From the NCBI GenBank assembly GCA_022771695.1, contig JALEKJ010000057.1, positions 124,001 through 188,000 on the forward strand: 64,000 bases of DNA, given 5' to 3'. This stretch comes from Roseburia sp. (lineage in GTDB: Bacteria; Bacillota; Clostridia; Lachnospirales; Lachnospiraceae). The position numbers were made by a program, and so were the translations under genes. Below are positions 1-8,282 of the stretch, piece after piece. The notes below the pieces were generated by a model, which was not told the origin of the DNA, made no database searches, and saw nothing but the letters and a program-made list of their open reading frames with translations. The number at the start of each line of letters is the position of its first letter. Positions within the stretch are counted from its first letter, which is position 1.

Positions 1-1503
1 AAGCTTGATGATGCAAAGCTGCTGGGGTTTGCGTGCTACTATAGTGGGGAGACCTACTACGTGCTCAATGATGTTGCGAATTTGTTTCGCTATATTACGA
101 GAGCAATCACGTATCTGGATCAGTCGGAGCAGTGGGAGATGGTTGCAAGGGCATACAATGTGATGGCGATTACTTCGCTGAACCGCGGGAACGCACCGAT
201 TGCAATGGACTATTACCTGACGGGTTTGAGTTACTGCAAGAAATATCATTTGTATCAGGAAGAAAATATGATACATCTGAATCTGGGGAATCTGTATCTG
301 TCAAACGGGCAGTATAGTGAGGCACAGAAGTATTTTGAGCGAGTGCAAAGATATGTAAAAGAAGAAAAGGAATCTGAGGACTACTATAGTCTGATGAGCT
401 GCATTTCGGTGAATCTTGGAAAATGTTATCTGCTTGGCGAACGGTCGGAGCGTGCGCAGGAGTACGTTGATTATATTGACAGAGAGTGCTGGGCGCAGCT
501 ACAGAAGCCTGAGCAACTTGATGTGCTTTGCTTTAAGACACATTTTTACCATGCGGTCGGACGCATTTCCATGCGCGATGAGTGTATTGCGAAGATACAT
601 GAGCAGGTAGATGTGGATATGGCGGTTATGGATGTGTTCGATGATTTCTACGAACTATGCCAACTGTTGCTGGAAATAGGTAATGAGGATGCGTTTTGGG
701 ATATTTTGAATATCTTGGAGGAATTAACAAAAAATGCCAAGATTATTAACTTACAGCGGAGAATTATATCATTAAAAATCAAATATTATCGCAGACATCA
801 TGATAGCGCCGGCTATCTGCAGGCGACGGGTCTTTACTATGAGCTGACGGAGGTTATGGAGCGGGAGAATCAGTATATGATTGCGAACATGCTCGCGGTG
901 CGCAGTTCGTTGGAACAATCCAATGAAAAAAGACGGGAGATAGAGCAGGTGAATGCGACGCTTCAGGAGAAGTCGGAGACGGACCCGCTGACACATCTTG
1001 CCAACCGTTTCCGTCTGAATTCCTATTCGGAGCAGGCGTTTGAACGGGCACTTTGCGGAGGAAAACCGTTTGCCGTGGAGATTTTAGACATTGATTACTT
1101 CAAGGAATATAATGACAACTATGGACATCAGGCGGGAGACGAGTGCATTGTCATGATTGCGGATGAACTGAAAAAGATGCAGGATGGCCGCATTTTCTGC
1201 GCACGGTATGGCGGAGACGAGTTTGTTATTATTTATGAGGGAATGACGGAAAAAGAGGTCTTTGCGGAGGCGGAGAATCTAAGGGAGCGTATTTTAGCAC
1301 GCAAGCTGGAGCATGCATATTCCAAGGCATTGCCGATTGTCACGATTTCGCAGGGAATCTGCGTTGATATTCCGGCAGAGGAGACGCGAAGCTGGGACTT
1401 TTTGCATGCGGCGGATAATATGCTTTATCAGGTAAAAAAGCAGAGCCGTAACAATATTGCACTCGGAAGATTGGAAGAGTCAGAGATAAGAATGGGTTAT
1501 TGA
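1..1503 (+). CDS. TPR-like/GGDEF diguanylate cyclase, 5' end cut off by window
   Basis: The reading frame is open from base 1, so the start lies upstream. The N-terminal two thirds are helical and TPR-like (alternating Y/L/A-rich helices such as MAITSLNRGNAPIAMDYYL), followed by a short coiled-coil linker near residue 290 of the visible part. The C-terminal domain is a GGDEF domain: LDIDYFKEYNDNYGHQAGD is followed by ARYGGDEFVIIYEG, an intact active-site loop, so it should make cyclic di-GMP. I see no RxxD inhibitory site just before the GGDEF loop. There are no membrane segments in the visible part, so it is probably a cytosolic sensor whose TPR region binds a partner or peptide. It ends 204 bases before the helicase promoter. 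Confidence 0.85.
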   Translation, partial: KLDDAKLLGFACYYSGETYYVLNDVANLFRYITRAITYLDQSEQWEMVARAYNVMAITSLNRGNAPIAMDYYLTGLSYCKKYHLYQEENMIHLNLGNLYLSNGQYSEAQKYFERVQRYVKEEKESEDYYSLMSCISVNLGKCYLLGERSERAQEYVDYIDRECWAQLQKPEQLDVLCFKTHFYHAVGRISMRDECIAKIHEQVDVDMAVMDVFDDFYELCQLLLEIGNEDAFWDILNILEELTKNAKIINLQRRIISLKIKYYRRHHDSAGYLQATGLYYELTEVMERENQYMIANMLAVRSSLEQSNEKRREIEQVNATLQEKSETDPLTHLANRFRLNSYSEQAFERALCGGKPFAVEILDIDYFKEYNDNYGHQAGDECIVMIADELKKMQDGRIFCARYGGDEFVIIYEGMTEKEVFAEAENLRERILARKLEHAYSKALPIVTISQGICVDIPAEETRSWDFLHAADNMLYQVKKQSRNNIALGRLEESEIRMGY

Positions 1504-1705
1504 TATCAGAGGAAACATTTATCAGTGCGGGCATAGAATATATAGCAGGAGAGAAAACCCGCAATCGAACCTATACATTTTTACGAAAGAAAGTAGATAA
1601 ATTGCTTTGCTGTATGAATAAGATACCTTTCTGTCGATTGCTTTTTATATGAGTAAAGCCTTAACCTGATGAGGGTTAGGGTTACATAAGAAAGGGAGAA
1701 TATTC

Positions 1706-1734
1706 TTGACAAATCTGGGAGGGCATGTTATCGT
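1706..1734 (+). promoter_or_regulatory. Sigma-70-type promoter for the DEAD-box helicase leader
   Basis: TTGACA at 1706-1711 and TATCGT at 1729-1734 are separated by 17 bases. The -35 is perfect and the -10 moderate. It lies upstream of a structured leader that ends in a terminator, and no other gene lies between it and the helicase. Confidence 0.6.
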
Positions 1735-1831
1735 TTAACGTACTGCGCGTGCCACAATGGGGAGTCGTAGGACATGGCGCGGCAACGATAAGGAACAATG
1801 TGTGAGGGGCGCATCATAGCGCCCTTTTTTT
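1735..1831 (+). ncRNA. Structured leader ending in an intrinsic terminator, upstream of the helicase
   Basis: About 97 bases downstream of the promoter contain G/C-rich segments able to pair (GCGCGTGCCA near 1746 with TGGCGCGG near 1777). They end in a clean terminator: GGGCGC 1807-1812, loop ATCATA, GCGCCC 1819-1824, then seven T. The helicase start follows 26 bases later, so this looks like an attenuator or a small RNA. Cold-shock DEAD-box genes are often controlled through their leaders. I do not recognise a named RNA family. The rest of the gap (1504-1705) shows no gene. Confidence 0.45.
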
Positions 1832-1857
1832 AAGTCATAAACAGGAAGGAAAAAGAA

Positions 1858-3444
1858 ATGGAAACAGTAAGATTTGATGAATTAGATTTATATCCGCAGG
1901 TGCTTCGGGCGATTGCGGAGATGGGATTCGAGGAGGCGACACCGATTCAGAGTCAGGCAATCCCGGTTGTGATGTCCGGCGTGGATGTGATTGGACAGGC
2001 ACAGACAGGAACCGGAAAGACGGCATCGTTCGGAATTCCGGTGCTTCACAAGGTGGATCCGAACAACCGTAAGACACAGGTAATCATTCTCTCACCGACG
2101 AGAGAGCTTGCCATTCAGGTGGCAGATGAGATTCGCAAGCTGGCGAAATATATGCACGGAGTGAAAGTGCTTCCGGTTTACGGCGGCCAGGAAATTACCC
2201 GTCAGATTAAGGCATTAAAGGGCGGGGCACAGATTATCATCGGCACGCCGGGACGCGTGATGGATCACTTGCGCAGAAAGACAATCCGCTGTGAGGCGGT
2301 GAACACGATTGTACTTGATGAGGCGGACGAGATGCTGAACATGGGATTCCGCGACGATATCGAGACAATTTTGGAGTATATTCCGACAGAGGGGCGTCAG
2401 ACCGTACTTTTCTCGGCGACGATGCCAAAGCCGATTCTTGATATTACGAAAAAATATCAGCACGATGCAGTGACAATCAAGGTCGTGAAGAAGGAACTGA
2501 CGGTTCCGAGCATTGAACAGTACTATTACGATGTAAAGAGAAATGATAAGGTGGAGGTGCTTACCCGCCTGCTCGACTACTACAATCCAAAGCTTTCGCT
2601 GGTATTCTGCAACACGAAGCGCATGGTGGATGAACTGACGGAAGAATTAAAAGGGCGTGGGTATTTTGCGGAAGGGCTGCACGGCGATATGAAGCAGACA
2701 CAGCGTGACCGTGTCATGAAGGGCTTCCGCAGCGGCAAGACAGAGATTTTGATTGCGACGGATGTCGCAGCGCGAGGTATCGATGTGGATGATGTCGAGG
2801 CAGTGTTCAACTACGACATTCCGCAGGATGACGAATATTATGTGCACCGCATCGGACGTACCGGACGTGCAGGACGCACCGGACGCGCTTTTACTTTTGT
2901 AAAAGGAAAAGAAGTCTACAAATTAAAAGATATCATGCGCTACTGCAAGACGAAAATCGTGGCGATGCCGATTCCATCCACGGACGATGTCGCGCAGATT
3001 AAGGCAGAGAAGGTCTTGGAGGAGATTGGACGTATCATTGATGAGGAGAATTTGAAGGACGTAATCGACATTATTGAGCATCAGATTAATGCATCGGATT
3101 ACACCGCTATGGATATTGCCGCGGCATTTTTGAAGCAGGCGCTCGGTCAGGTGAACTTGGAAAAAGACGATGACTTTGATTTTGACAATACCGGCGCCGA
3201 GGAAGGCATGGTACGTCTGTTCATCAATATCGGCAAGCGCGACCGCGTAAAGCCGGGAGACATCCTTGGTGCAATCGCAGGAGAATCCGGTATGCCGGGC
3301 AAGCTCGTGGGTGCGATTGACATGTATGACAAGTACACGTTTGTGGAGGTTCCGCGCGAGTACGGAAGAGAGGTGCTTGAGGGCATGAAGAATGCGAAAA
3401 TCAAGGGGCGCGCGATAAGTATGGAGCCGGCAAATCAGAAATGA
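1858..3444 (+). CDS. DEAD-box ATP-dependent RNA helicase with DbpA-type C-terminal RNA-binding domain
   Basis: 528 residues. An N-terminal Q motif (ATPIQSQAIPV) is followed by motif I AQTGTGKT, Ia PTRELA, II DEAD (VLDEADEML), III SAT, and the second RecA domain with VFCNTKR, ATDVAARGIDV and HRIGRTGRAGRTGRA (motif VI). After residue ~450 the sequence MVRLFINIGKRDRVKPGDIL resembles the DbpA RNA-binding domain, as in CsdA/DeaD/CshA proteins acting on structured RNA, ribosome assembly and cold adaptation. The ATG has AGGAAGG about 9 bases upstream. The stop overlaps the next start by 4 bases (ATGA), so the XRE-TPR gene behind it may be translationally coupled. Which CshA/CsdA subgroup it belongs to is uncertain. 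Confidence 0.93.
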   Translation: METVRFDELDLYPQVLRAIAEMGFEEATPIQSQAIPVVMSGVDVIGQAQTGTGKTASFGIPVLHKVDPNNRKTQVIILSPTRELAIQVADEIRKLAKYMHGVKVLPVYGGQEITRQIKALKGGAQIIIGTPGRVMDHLRRKTIRCEAVNTIVLDEADEMLNMGFRDDIETILEYIPTEGRQTVLFSATMPKPILDITKKYQHDAVTIKVVKKELTVPSIEQYYYDVKRNDKVEVLTRLLDYYNPKLSLVFCNTKRMVDELTEELKGRGYFAEGLHGDMKQTQRDRVMKGFRSGKTEILIATDVAARGIDVDDVEAVFNYDIPQDDEYYVHRIGRTGRAGRTGRAFTFVKGKEVYKLKDIMRYCKTKIVAMPIPSTDDVAQIKAEKVLEEIGRIIDEENLKDVIDIIEHQINASDYTAMDIAAAFLKQALGQVNLEKDDDFDFDNTGAEEGMVRLFINIGKRDRVKPGDILGAIAGESGMPGKLVGAIDMYDKYTFVEVPREYGREVLEGMKNAKIKGRAISMEPANQK

Positions 3445-4382
3445 TGTGGACGACATTAGGTATTGTATTGCACTATTACAGAGAAAAGTACGATTTTTCA
3501 CAGGCGGAAATCTGTCGGGGAATATGTTCCGTGGCAACGTTGTCAAGAGTGGAGGCAGGGGAACGAGAGATTGATTCCCTGACAGGAGAACTGCTGCTAG
3601 GACGGATTGGAAAAGAGATAACACAATTCGAGTTAATGCTGAATGAAGATGATTATGGTATGTGGATTCTGCGGGAAGAAATCTGTAAAGCGGTACAAAA
3701 AAAGGATTATGAAAATGCAAAACAGAGAATTTGGCAATATCGGACACAATTGACCGCAGACCAGAAACTTCATCATCAATTTTGCGAGTATTACGAGGTA
3801 AAGATTGCAATCGCACTTCAGGAAAAGGAGGAAAAGATTTGTGCGCTGGCTTATGAGGCATTGAAGCGGACAAAACCACAGTTTGATATCAGTAACAGGG
3901 AAAGACAGCTATATACGCCGTTTGAGGTGGAACTGATTCTAATATTGATACAGAATGGCAATTTTAAAGCTGCTGAGCAGCCGATAGATAGGCTGGAGGT
4001 ACTGCTATCCTATGTAGAAACCTATTATACCGGGCAAAAACGAGAAAAGCTGAGCATTGAAATATTGTTGGAACTCATCCGACAGAATGAGAGAAATGAA
4101 AGCTGCGGAGATGCCATAAAGTATGTGGATAAAGCGCTGCTGTTTCTTTCGGAAAGTCGAAGTATGGAGCATGTGGCGGAGCTTCATTATAGGAAAGCAA
4201 TGGCGGTAAGAAAAAAGTATGGGAAAGCGGCTGAATGGGATGAAGTCTGCAAACGGGAATGCAAGCTGGCATACTTTGCTGCCCGTATGGGGAAGGATGA
4301 TGAGCTGACAGATAAGGTTTTGCGTTATTGTAAGGAGACATTGGAATGGCAAATTACAGAGCAGGAGATATTATTCGTTTAA
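3441..4382 (+). CDS. XRE-family HTH regulator with TPR-like C-terminal region (first of tandem pair)
   Basis: 313 residues. An N-terminal HTH (residues ~8-60: SQAEICRGICSVATLSRVEAG) is followed by ~240 residues of helical repeats, the layout of peptide-sensing RRNPP/Rgg-like regulators. The start overlaps the helicase stop (ATGA). The end overlaps the next gene by 37 bases, so both are probably translated from one mRNA. The pair shares the motif QxEICRGICSVxTLSRxExG and looks like a duplication. A radical SAM peptide cluster begins about 1.4 kb downstream, so control of that cluster is plausible but not shown. The ligand is unknown. Confidence 0.8.
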   Translation: MMWTTLGIVLHYYREKYDFSQAEICRGICSVATLSRVEAGEREIDSLTGELLLGRIGKEITQFELMLNEDDYGMWILREEICKAVQKKDYENAKQRIWQYRTQLTADQKLHHQFCEYYEVKIAIALQEKEEKICALAYEALKRTKPQFDISNRERQLYTPFEVELILILIQNGNFKAAEQPIDRLEVLLSYVETYYTGQKREKLSIEILLELIRQNERNESCGDAIKYVDKALLFLSESRSMEHVAELHYRKAMAVRKKYGKAAEWDEVCKRECKLAYFAARMGKDDELTDKVLRYCKETLEWQITEQEILFV

Positions 4383-5287
4383 CACGCAGTGCATTGGAAA
4401 TATCGCAGGAAGAATTATGTGATGGGATATGCTCCGTGGAGACGCTTTCCCGGATAGAAAACGGTCATCATAAAGTAAAGCCAGACACCTATTATTCCCT
4501 GATGGCGAAGCTGGAGCGGATTCCGGAAAAAAACTATGCACTGTGCATGGGGAGAAATGTGGAGCTTTTGGAGGAGCGTTTCCTCCTGGAGAATGCATTG
4601 GTAAAATTTGAATATGAGGCAGCAGGAAACTATTTAGATACAGTGCGGGAAAAGGCGCTTGACAATGTCGTTAACAGGCAATACATCATGCGCATGGGAG
4701 CGGTATTGGATTTTTATAACGGAAAAATTGACGCGGTTACGTGGGCAGAGCGGATGAAAGAGGCGATAAGATTGACATTGCCTCTTTATGAGTCTTATAC
4801 AGATCGGATTTATCCATATACTGAGCAGGAAATTCTGTGCTTTATGAATCTCGCAAACGCTTATGGACGATTAGAGCAGCAGGAGAAGGCAATTGAGATT
4901 TTTCAAATGCTGCTAAAAAACATCGATTCCGGATACATAGAAAAAAATCGAAGTGAAGTAATGAAAATAGCGATACTCAGGAATTACGAAATGGATTTAG
5001 GGGAACTGGGGCGTTATAAAGAATCGACCGAGATGATACAGGAGTGCATTCAACTAGCCGTAAGGCAGCATTACGAGAGCATATTGCCGATACTTTGGGG
5101 CGATATTGCATGGAATATGATGCAGGAAATAGAGGAAGGAGAAAGGGGACAGGAAGAATTAGAAGATGTGAAACATCTTTTGCAGCAGGCATACTATGTC
5201 GCTGCTGCAAGAAATGATAACAAGGTTGTCAGAATAACGAAAAATTATTATTATGAAAAATTCGGAGAAGAAATAGAAGAATGTTAG
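4346..5287 (+). CDS. XRE-family HTH regulator with TPR-like C-terminal region (second of tandem pair)
   Basis: 313 residues, the same length and layout as the preceding gene: HTH at residues ~8-60 (SQEELCDGICSVETLSRIENG), then TPR-like helices (MNLANAYGRLEQQEKAIEIF is typical TPR). It starts inside the previous gene, in another frame. The duplicates have diverged strongly outside the HTH. Proteins of this type usually bind a short peptide with the C-terminal superhelix. A small hydrophobic ORF (5348-5545) and a RiPP-like cluster follow on the same strand and are possible partners. No operator could be identified. Confidence 0.8.
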   Translation: MANYRAGDIIRLTRSALEISQEELCDGICSVETLSRIENGHHKVKPDTYYSLMAKLERIPEKNYALCMGRNVELLEERFLLENALVKFEYEAAGNYLDTVREKALDNVVNRQYIMRMGAVLDFYNGKIDAVTWAERMKEAIRLTLPLYESYTDRIYPYTEQEILCFMNLANAYGRLEQQEKAIEIFQMLLKNIDSGYIEKNRSEVMKIAILRNYEMDLGELGRYKESTEMIQECIQLAVRQHYESILPILWGDIAWNMMQEIEEGERGQEELEDVKHLLQQAYYVAAARNDNKVVRITKNYYYEKFGEEIEEC

Positions 5288-5347
5288 AAGTCATTTCTTT
5301 CATCGAAAAGTGAATGAACGGATGGAGTAGAAGCGGAGTTTAAAAAA

Positions 5348-5545
5348 GTGAAAGTCTCTGATAGGTTTGTACCGGACAAAAGAATGAACATGATTAAGAA
5401 TGTAGCAGTGATTTTTTTTAATGTGTTAAAAAGTTTTCTCATTTGTGTGAACCTCCTTGTTTTGTATCATTATAGTGATAATTTGGTAAAAGTACCATGT
5501 CAAAAGTGGAAAATTTTTCCACTTTTGACATGGTACTTTTTTTAG
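5348..5545 (+). CDS. Small hydrophobic ORF, possible signalling peptide (doubtful)
   Basis: A GTG start has GGAG nine bases upstream. The 65-residue product has a basic N-terminus and a hydrophobic stretch (VAVIFFNVLKSFLICVNLLV). It sits 60 bases after the tandem XRE-TPR genes, where RRNPP systems often encode their export peptide. Against it, the last ~18 codons run through a near-perfect terminator palindrome (5488-5540), so the reading frame may be accidental or only its first part meaningful. Confidence 0.3.
   Translation: MKVSDRFVPDKRMNMIKNVAVIFFNVLKSFLICVNLLVLYHYSDNLVKVPCQKWKIFPLLTWYFF
5488..5543 (+). terminator. Long near-perfect palindromic terminator
   Basis: The left arm begins AAAAGTACCATGTCAAAAG and the right arm ends CTTTTGACATGGTACTTTT, followed by further T. 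The two halves form about 26 base pairs with almost no loop. It separates the regulator genes from the peptide cluster and would end transcription in either direction. Confidence 0.75.
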
Positions 5546-5766
5546 AACAGTGTATAGTGATATGTAAAAGAGGAAGTTCCGTACCATTTTAACTTGCGGA
5601 TGCCTATAACAAGCCTTATGCCTTATTTTTGTAAATTGCAGTCGCTTTTATTTTTTGTACTGTGTTGCGCAACTCCTTGCGATCTTGATTGTAACTCCGG
5701 GGATATCAAGGATAAGTGCCAATTTTATTTACGCAGTTCAATAAAAAAGGAAGGGAGGTCGATTTT

Positions 5767-5928
5767 ATGTCACAGTGTAAGCATAATGAAAAAAAAGATT
5801 TCACGGAAGAAAAAGTTGTTAGCCTTACAGAGAAAGAGAATGAAATCAAAGTCATTGACAGTGAAGGATATGACATTGAACAATTCCTGTGCAGATGCGG
5901 CAACAAGACATCAATTACGATTTGGTAG
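5767..5928 (+). CDS. Candidate RiPP precursor peptide (53 residues)
   Basis: The ATG has a very strong site, AAGGGAGG, 8 bases upstream. The peptide is highly charged in its first ~38 residues (many E/K/D, one Cys at position 4), as expected of a leader. It ends in a short Cys-containing tail CRCGNKTSITIW with a CxC pair at residues 42 and 44 and a terminal Trp. It is the first small gene of a one-strand cluster with three radical SAM/SPASM enzymes and an exporter, the classic position for a RiPP precursor. Thioether (sactipeptide/ranthipeptide-like) or carbon-carbon cross-links on C42/C44, T/S/I or W53 are possible, but the modification cannot be read from sequence. I do not recognise the peptide family. 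A hairpin follows 20 bases after the stop. Confidence 0.65.
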   Translation: MSQCKHNEKKDFTEEKVVSLTEKENEIKVIDSEGYDIEQFLCRCGNKTSITIW

Positions 5929-5948
5929 GATTAATTGTAGTCATTGAA

Positions 5949-5982
5949 GGCAGAGAGGCATATCTTTATGGCCTCTCTGTGC
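5949..5982 (+). promoter_or_regulatory. Hairpin between precursor gene and enzyme genes
   Basis: CAGAGAGGCATA and TATGGCCTCTCTG pair around a TCTT loop with one bulged G. There is no T tract, so it is more likely an mRNA 3'-stabilising or processing element than a terminator. Such hairpins let precursor transcripts outnumber enzyme transcripts in many RiPP operons. It also covers two weaker upstream start codons of the next gene, which supports the TTG start at 6004. Confidence 0.5.
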
Positions 5983-6003
5983 ATCAAAAGAAGGGGAGAA
6001 TAC

Positions 6004-6933
6004 TTGAAATCAGTTTTATTAGAAAAACAATATAAAGAAAATTGGAATTGTGATAATTTGGAATACTTGGTCAATTTATTAGATAAGTTATACGGCGCAA
6101 TAGATATAAAAAATCCGTCTAAAAAAATCCGAATTGATTGTGAAACTGAGCAGTATATCTTTTCTAAAAACAAAAAAATATATAGACATATAGAACAAGG
6201 CAGGCCGGAGTACTTTACAGAGAGTTCATGGTATCTTCACAAAGAGACAGAGAATTGTAAAAAAGAACAATATGGTCATTTTAACTTATACTATGAAAGC
6301 AGAATTTCTAAAGAGGGTGTAGGATACCTAAATTTCATTGAAAATTACATTGCCAATGTCTCAAATCTGCTGATGCTTAGCAATCCTGCGAAAATAGATA
6401 TTTATATTGTGAACGAAAAGATACTAACAAATTTATTTGGAGATGATACTGTTACAGGTTTTTTTGACCCTTTAAAGTCTAAGATATATATTGACAAATT
6501 AGACATTCATGCAACGCATGAAATAACCCATGCTTTAGTGAATCAATGGGGTATATACACAAATTTGTTTTGCAACGAAGGCATTGCGGAGGCGTTTAAG
6601 CGACCTATAATTATACCTGAAAATTATATATATCAAATACGCTCTTTTGAAGATATCTATTTTGATTGGGATGATTTAAATCAGCAGAAGTATGGTGTAG
6701 GAGGACTTTTTTTTCGTTTTTTATTCCAAAAATATGGGTTATATATGATAAAGGAAATATGTAAGGATGCGCAGAACGCTGGAATGGAAAAAACAGAATT
6801 TGTAATAGAAAAGATTACAGGCGAAGAAAATATTTCACAAAAATTTGTTTCATGGGTTAAAAATATGGATTTTGAAAATGAGGATTGGTATTTCAGAAGG
6901 GCTGATAAAGGTTTTGCTTATGAAATTATGTAA
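6004..6933 (+). CDS. Gluzincin-like metalloprotease (HExxH), possible leader peptidase
   Basis: 309 residues from a TTG start chosen because GGGGAG lies 5-6 bases upstream; in-frame TTG 5944 and ATG 5968 lack a site and fall in or before the hairpin. The centre carries HEITHALVNQWG (H172, E173, H176), followed 16-20 residues later by NEGIAEA (E192/E196), the spacing of a gluzincin zinc site with a third Glu ligand. No signal peptide or membrane segment is seen, so it should be cytosolic. The same HExxHA plus EGIAE arrangement recurs in the lipoprotein at the far end of the cluster. It ends 14 bases inside the next gene. Likely role: processing the modified peptide; substrate and activity are inferred. 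Confidence 0.6.
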   Translation: MKSVLLEKQYKENWNCDNLEYLVNLLDKLYGAIDIKNPSKKIRIDCETEQYIFSKNKKIYRHIEQGRPEYFTESSWYLHKETENCKKEQYGHFNLYYESRISKEGVGYLNFIENYIANVSNLLMLSNPAKIDIYIVNEKILTNLFGDDTVTGFFDPLKSKIYIDKLDIHATHEITHALVNQWGIYTNLFCNEGIAEAFKRPIIIPENYIYQIRSFEDIYFDWDDLNQQKYGVGGLFFRFLFQKYGLYMIKEICKDAQNAGMEKTEFVIEKITGEENISQKFVSWVKNMDFENEDWYFRRADKGFAYEIM

Positions 6934-8146
6934 ATATGTTTTTGATGTTAGAAATGGTGAGGAACACTTACTAATTAATTTGATAAATGGGATAGCAGTT
7001 ATTATATCGAATCAAAACTATGTTAATCTGATAAATGGATACAGAGAAGGGATTGACCAAGAAGTATGGGATGTGCTAGTTCAAAAACAGTTTTTAGTAC
7101 AAAACGAAGATGATGAACTAAATTTTCCCTATGGAAAATATACTGCAATCAATATGAATATTACCAATATCTGCAATTTTAGCTGTCATTATTGTTATTT
7201 TAGGGCTAATAATAAGGAAAAGGAAGCCATGGCAGTCGATGCAGACGAATTCCTTAAATGGGTTAAAGTATATGTTATGCCAAAGCAGAAAGACATATTT
7301 ATAAATTATCTTGGCGGAGAGCCGTTGATAGAATCGGAAAAGCTTATACATATTTCAAGGAATATGCAAAAGCTTGTTGAAAATTCTTCTATGCGTTACT
7401 TTGGAGAAGTAACTACGAATGGTTATTTTCTTTCACCGCATCTTGCAAGAGTACTATTTTCAGCCGGGATAAGATGTATTCAGATTACTCTCGATGGTAA
7501 TCGTGAAGAACATAATAGAATAAGAAATTGTCACGGTGTAAATGGAACATATGACAAGATAATAAGTAATATATGTGCCTGTAATGCAATCATACCGATT
7601 ATAGTTCGGATTAACATAAACAAGAAAACTGATGTAATTGCCATATATGACCTATTAAAGGACTTAAAGGCGAAGGGGATTGAAAATATTTATTTTTCTG
7701 CAATAGAAGATAATTATCTGGGTGATTCAGACTCGGCGGAGGATAATGAATATGCGTTGTCTGACGCAGAGGCAATTGATAAATATATTAAAGTATGGAT
7801 GCTTCAAAAAAGTATGGGATTTAGATTTATTCAAAAAATACCATCAATTGTTGGAAATTGTATAGCAAAAAATCCGAACGGATATACAATAAATTACGAC
7901 GGGAAAATATATTTATGTCCAAGCACGTGTGGTATATCAAGATTTTATATCGACGATTTATATAATTTTAAATCGAAAGAAAAAAAGTCACAAATAAAAA
8001 AGGAAGATTGCAAAACGTGCGCTCTATATCCAGTGTGTATGGGTGGCTGTGATATAATTAGAAGTATTGGTCAGAAGGAGGATGCATGCAGGAAAACGTA
8101 CATCTCTCAGATACTTACTAATTATTTCAGAATTAAATATTTATGA
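6920..8146 (+). CDS. Radical SAM/SPASM peptide maturase A
   Basis: 408 residues from ATG 6920 (AAAGG 8 bases upstream), overlapping the previous gene by 14 bases. The N-terminal ~75 residues form a small domain that could bind the leader (YVFDVRNGEEHLLINLINGI). Next comes the radical SAM motif CNFSCHYC (C85, C89, C92), then YLGGEPLI and the TIM-barrel core (TTNGYFLS, ITLDGNREEHNRIRN). The C-terminus is a SPASM domain with a GKIYLCPSTCG segment and the run CKTCALYPVCMGGC, binding extra [4Fe-4S] clusters. Such enzymes install thioether or carbon-carbon cross-links on peptides. A is the most divergent of the three paralogues here (LGGEP instead of FYGGEP). Confidence 0.85.
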   Translation: MKLCKYVFDVRNGEEHLLINLINGIAVIISNQNYVNLINGYREGIDQEVWDVLVQKQFLVQNEDDELNFPYGKYTAINMNITNICNFSCHYCYFRANNKEKEAMAVDADEFLKWVKVYVMPKQKDIFINYLGGEPLIESEKLIHISRNMQKLVENSSMRYFGEVTTNGYFLSPHLARVLFSAGIRCIQITLDGNREEHNRIRNCHGVNGTYDKIISNICACNAIIPIIVRININKKTDVIAIYDLLKDLKAKGIENIYFSAIEDNYLGDSDSAEDNEYALSDAEAIDKYIKVWMLQKSMGFRFIQKIPSIVGNCIAKNPNGYTINYDGKIYLCPSTCGISRFYIDDLYNFKSKEKKSQIKKEDCKTCALYPVCMGGCDIIRSIGQKEDACRKTYISQILTNYFRIKYL

Positions 8147-8282
8147 AATATTAAAAGCTTGTAATTTGCTTGAGATGAGTTTATAAGACGATGGACTTTT
8201 GATAGTAGGGGTATTTGAAAAACTATAGATTGCAGTTTGGTGGCAAGTAATATTGAACATAAAAGACGAGGAGAGTAGATAT

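Noticed and set aside
1504-1705. Riboswitch between the GGDEF gene and the helicase
   Set aside because: I could not match the bases to any riboswitch core; only the later promoter, leader and terminator are supportable.
2923-3879. 318-residue open frame on the minus strand
   Set aside because: It lies antisense to the helicase and XRE genes, has no binding site and no recognisable domain; it is a shadow of coding bias.
5949-5982. Rho-independent terminator after the precursor gene
   Set aside because: The stem is good, but it is followed by GCATCAAAAGAAGG, not by T residues.
8147-8282. Second precursor peptide between maturases A and B
   Set aside because: All ATG/GTG/TTG frames here close quickly or lack a binding site; nothing Cys-rich is encoded.
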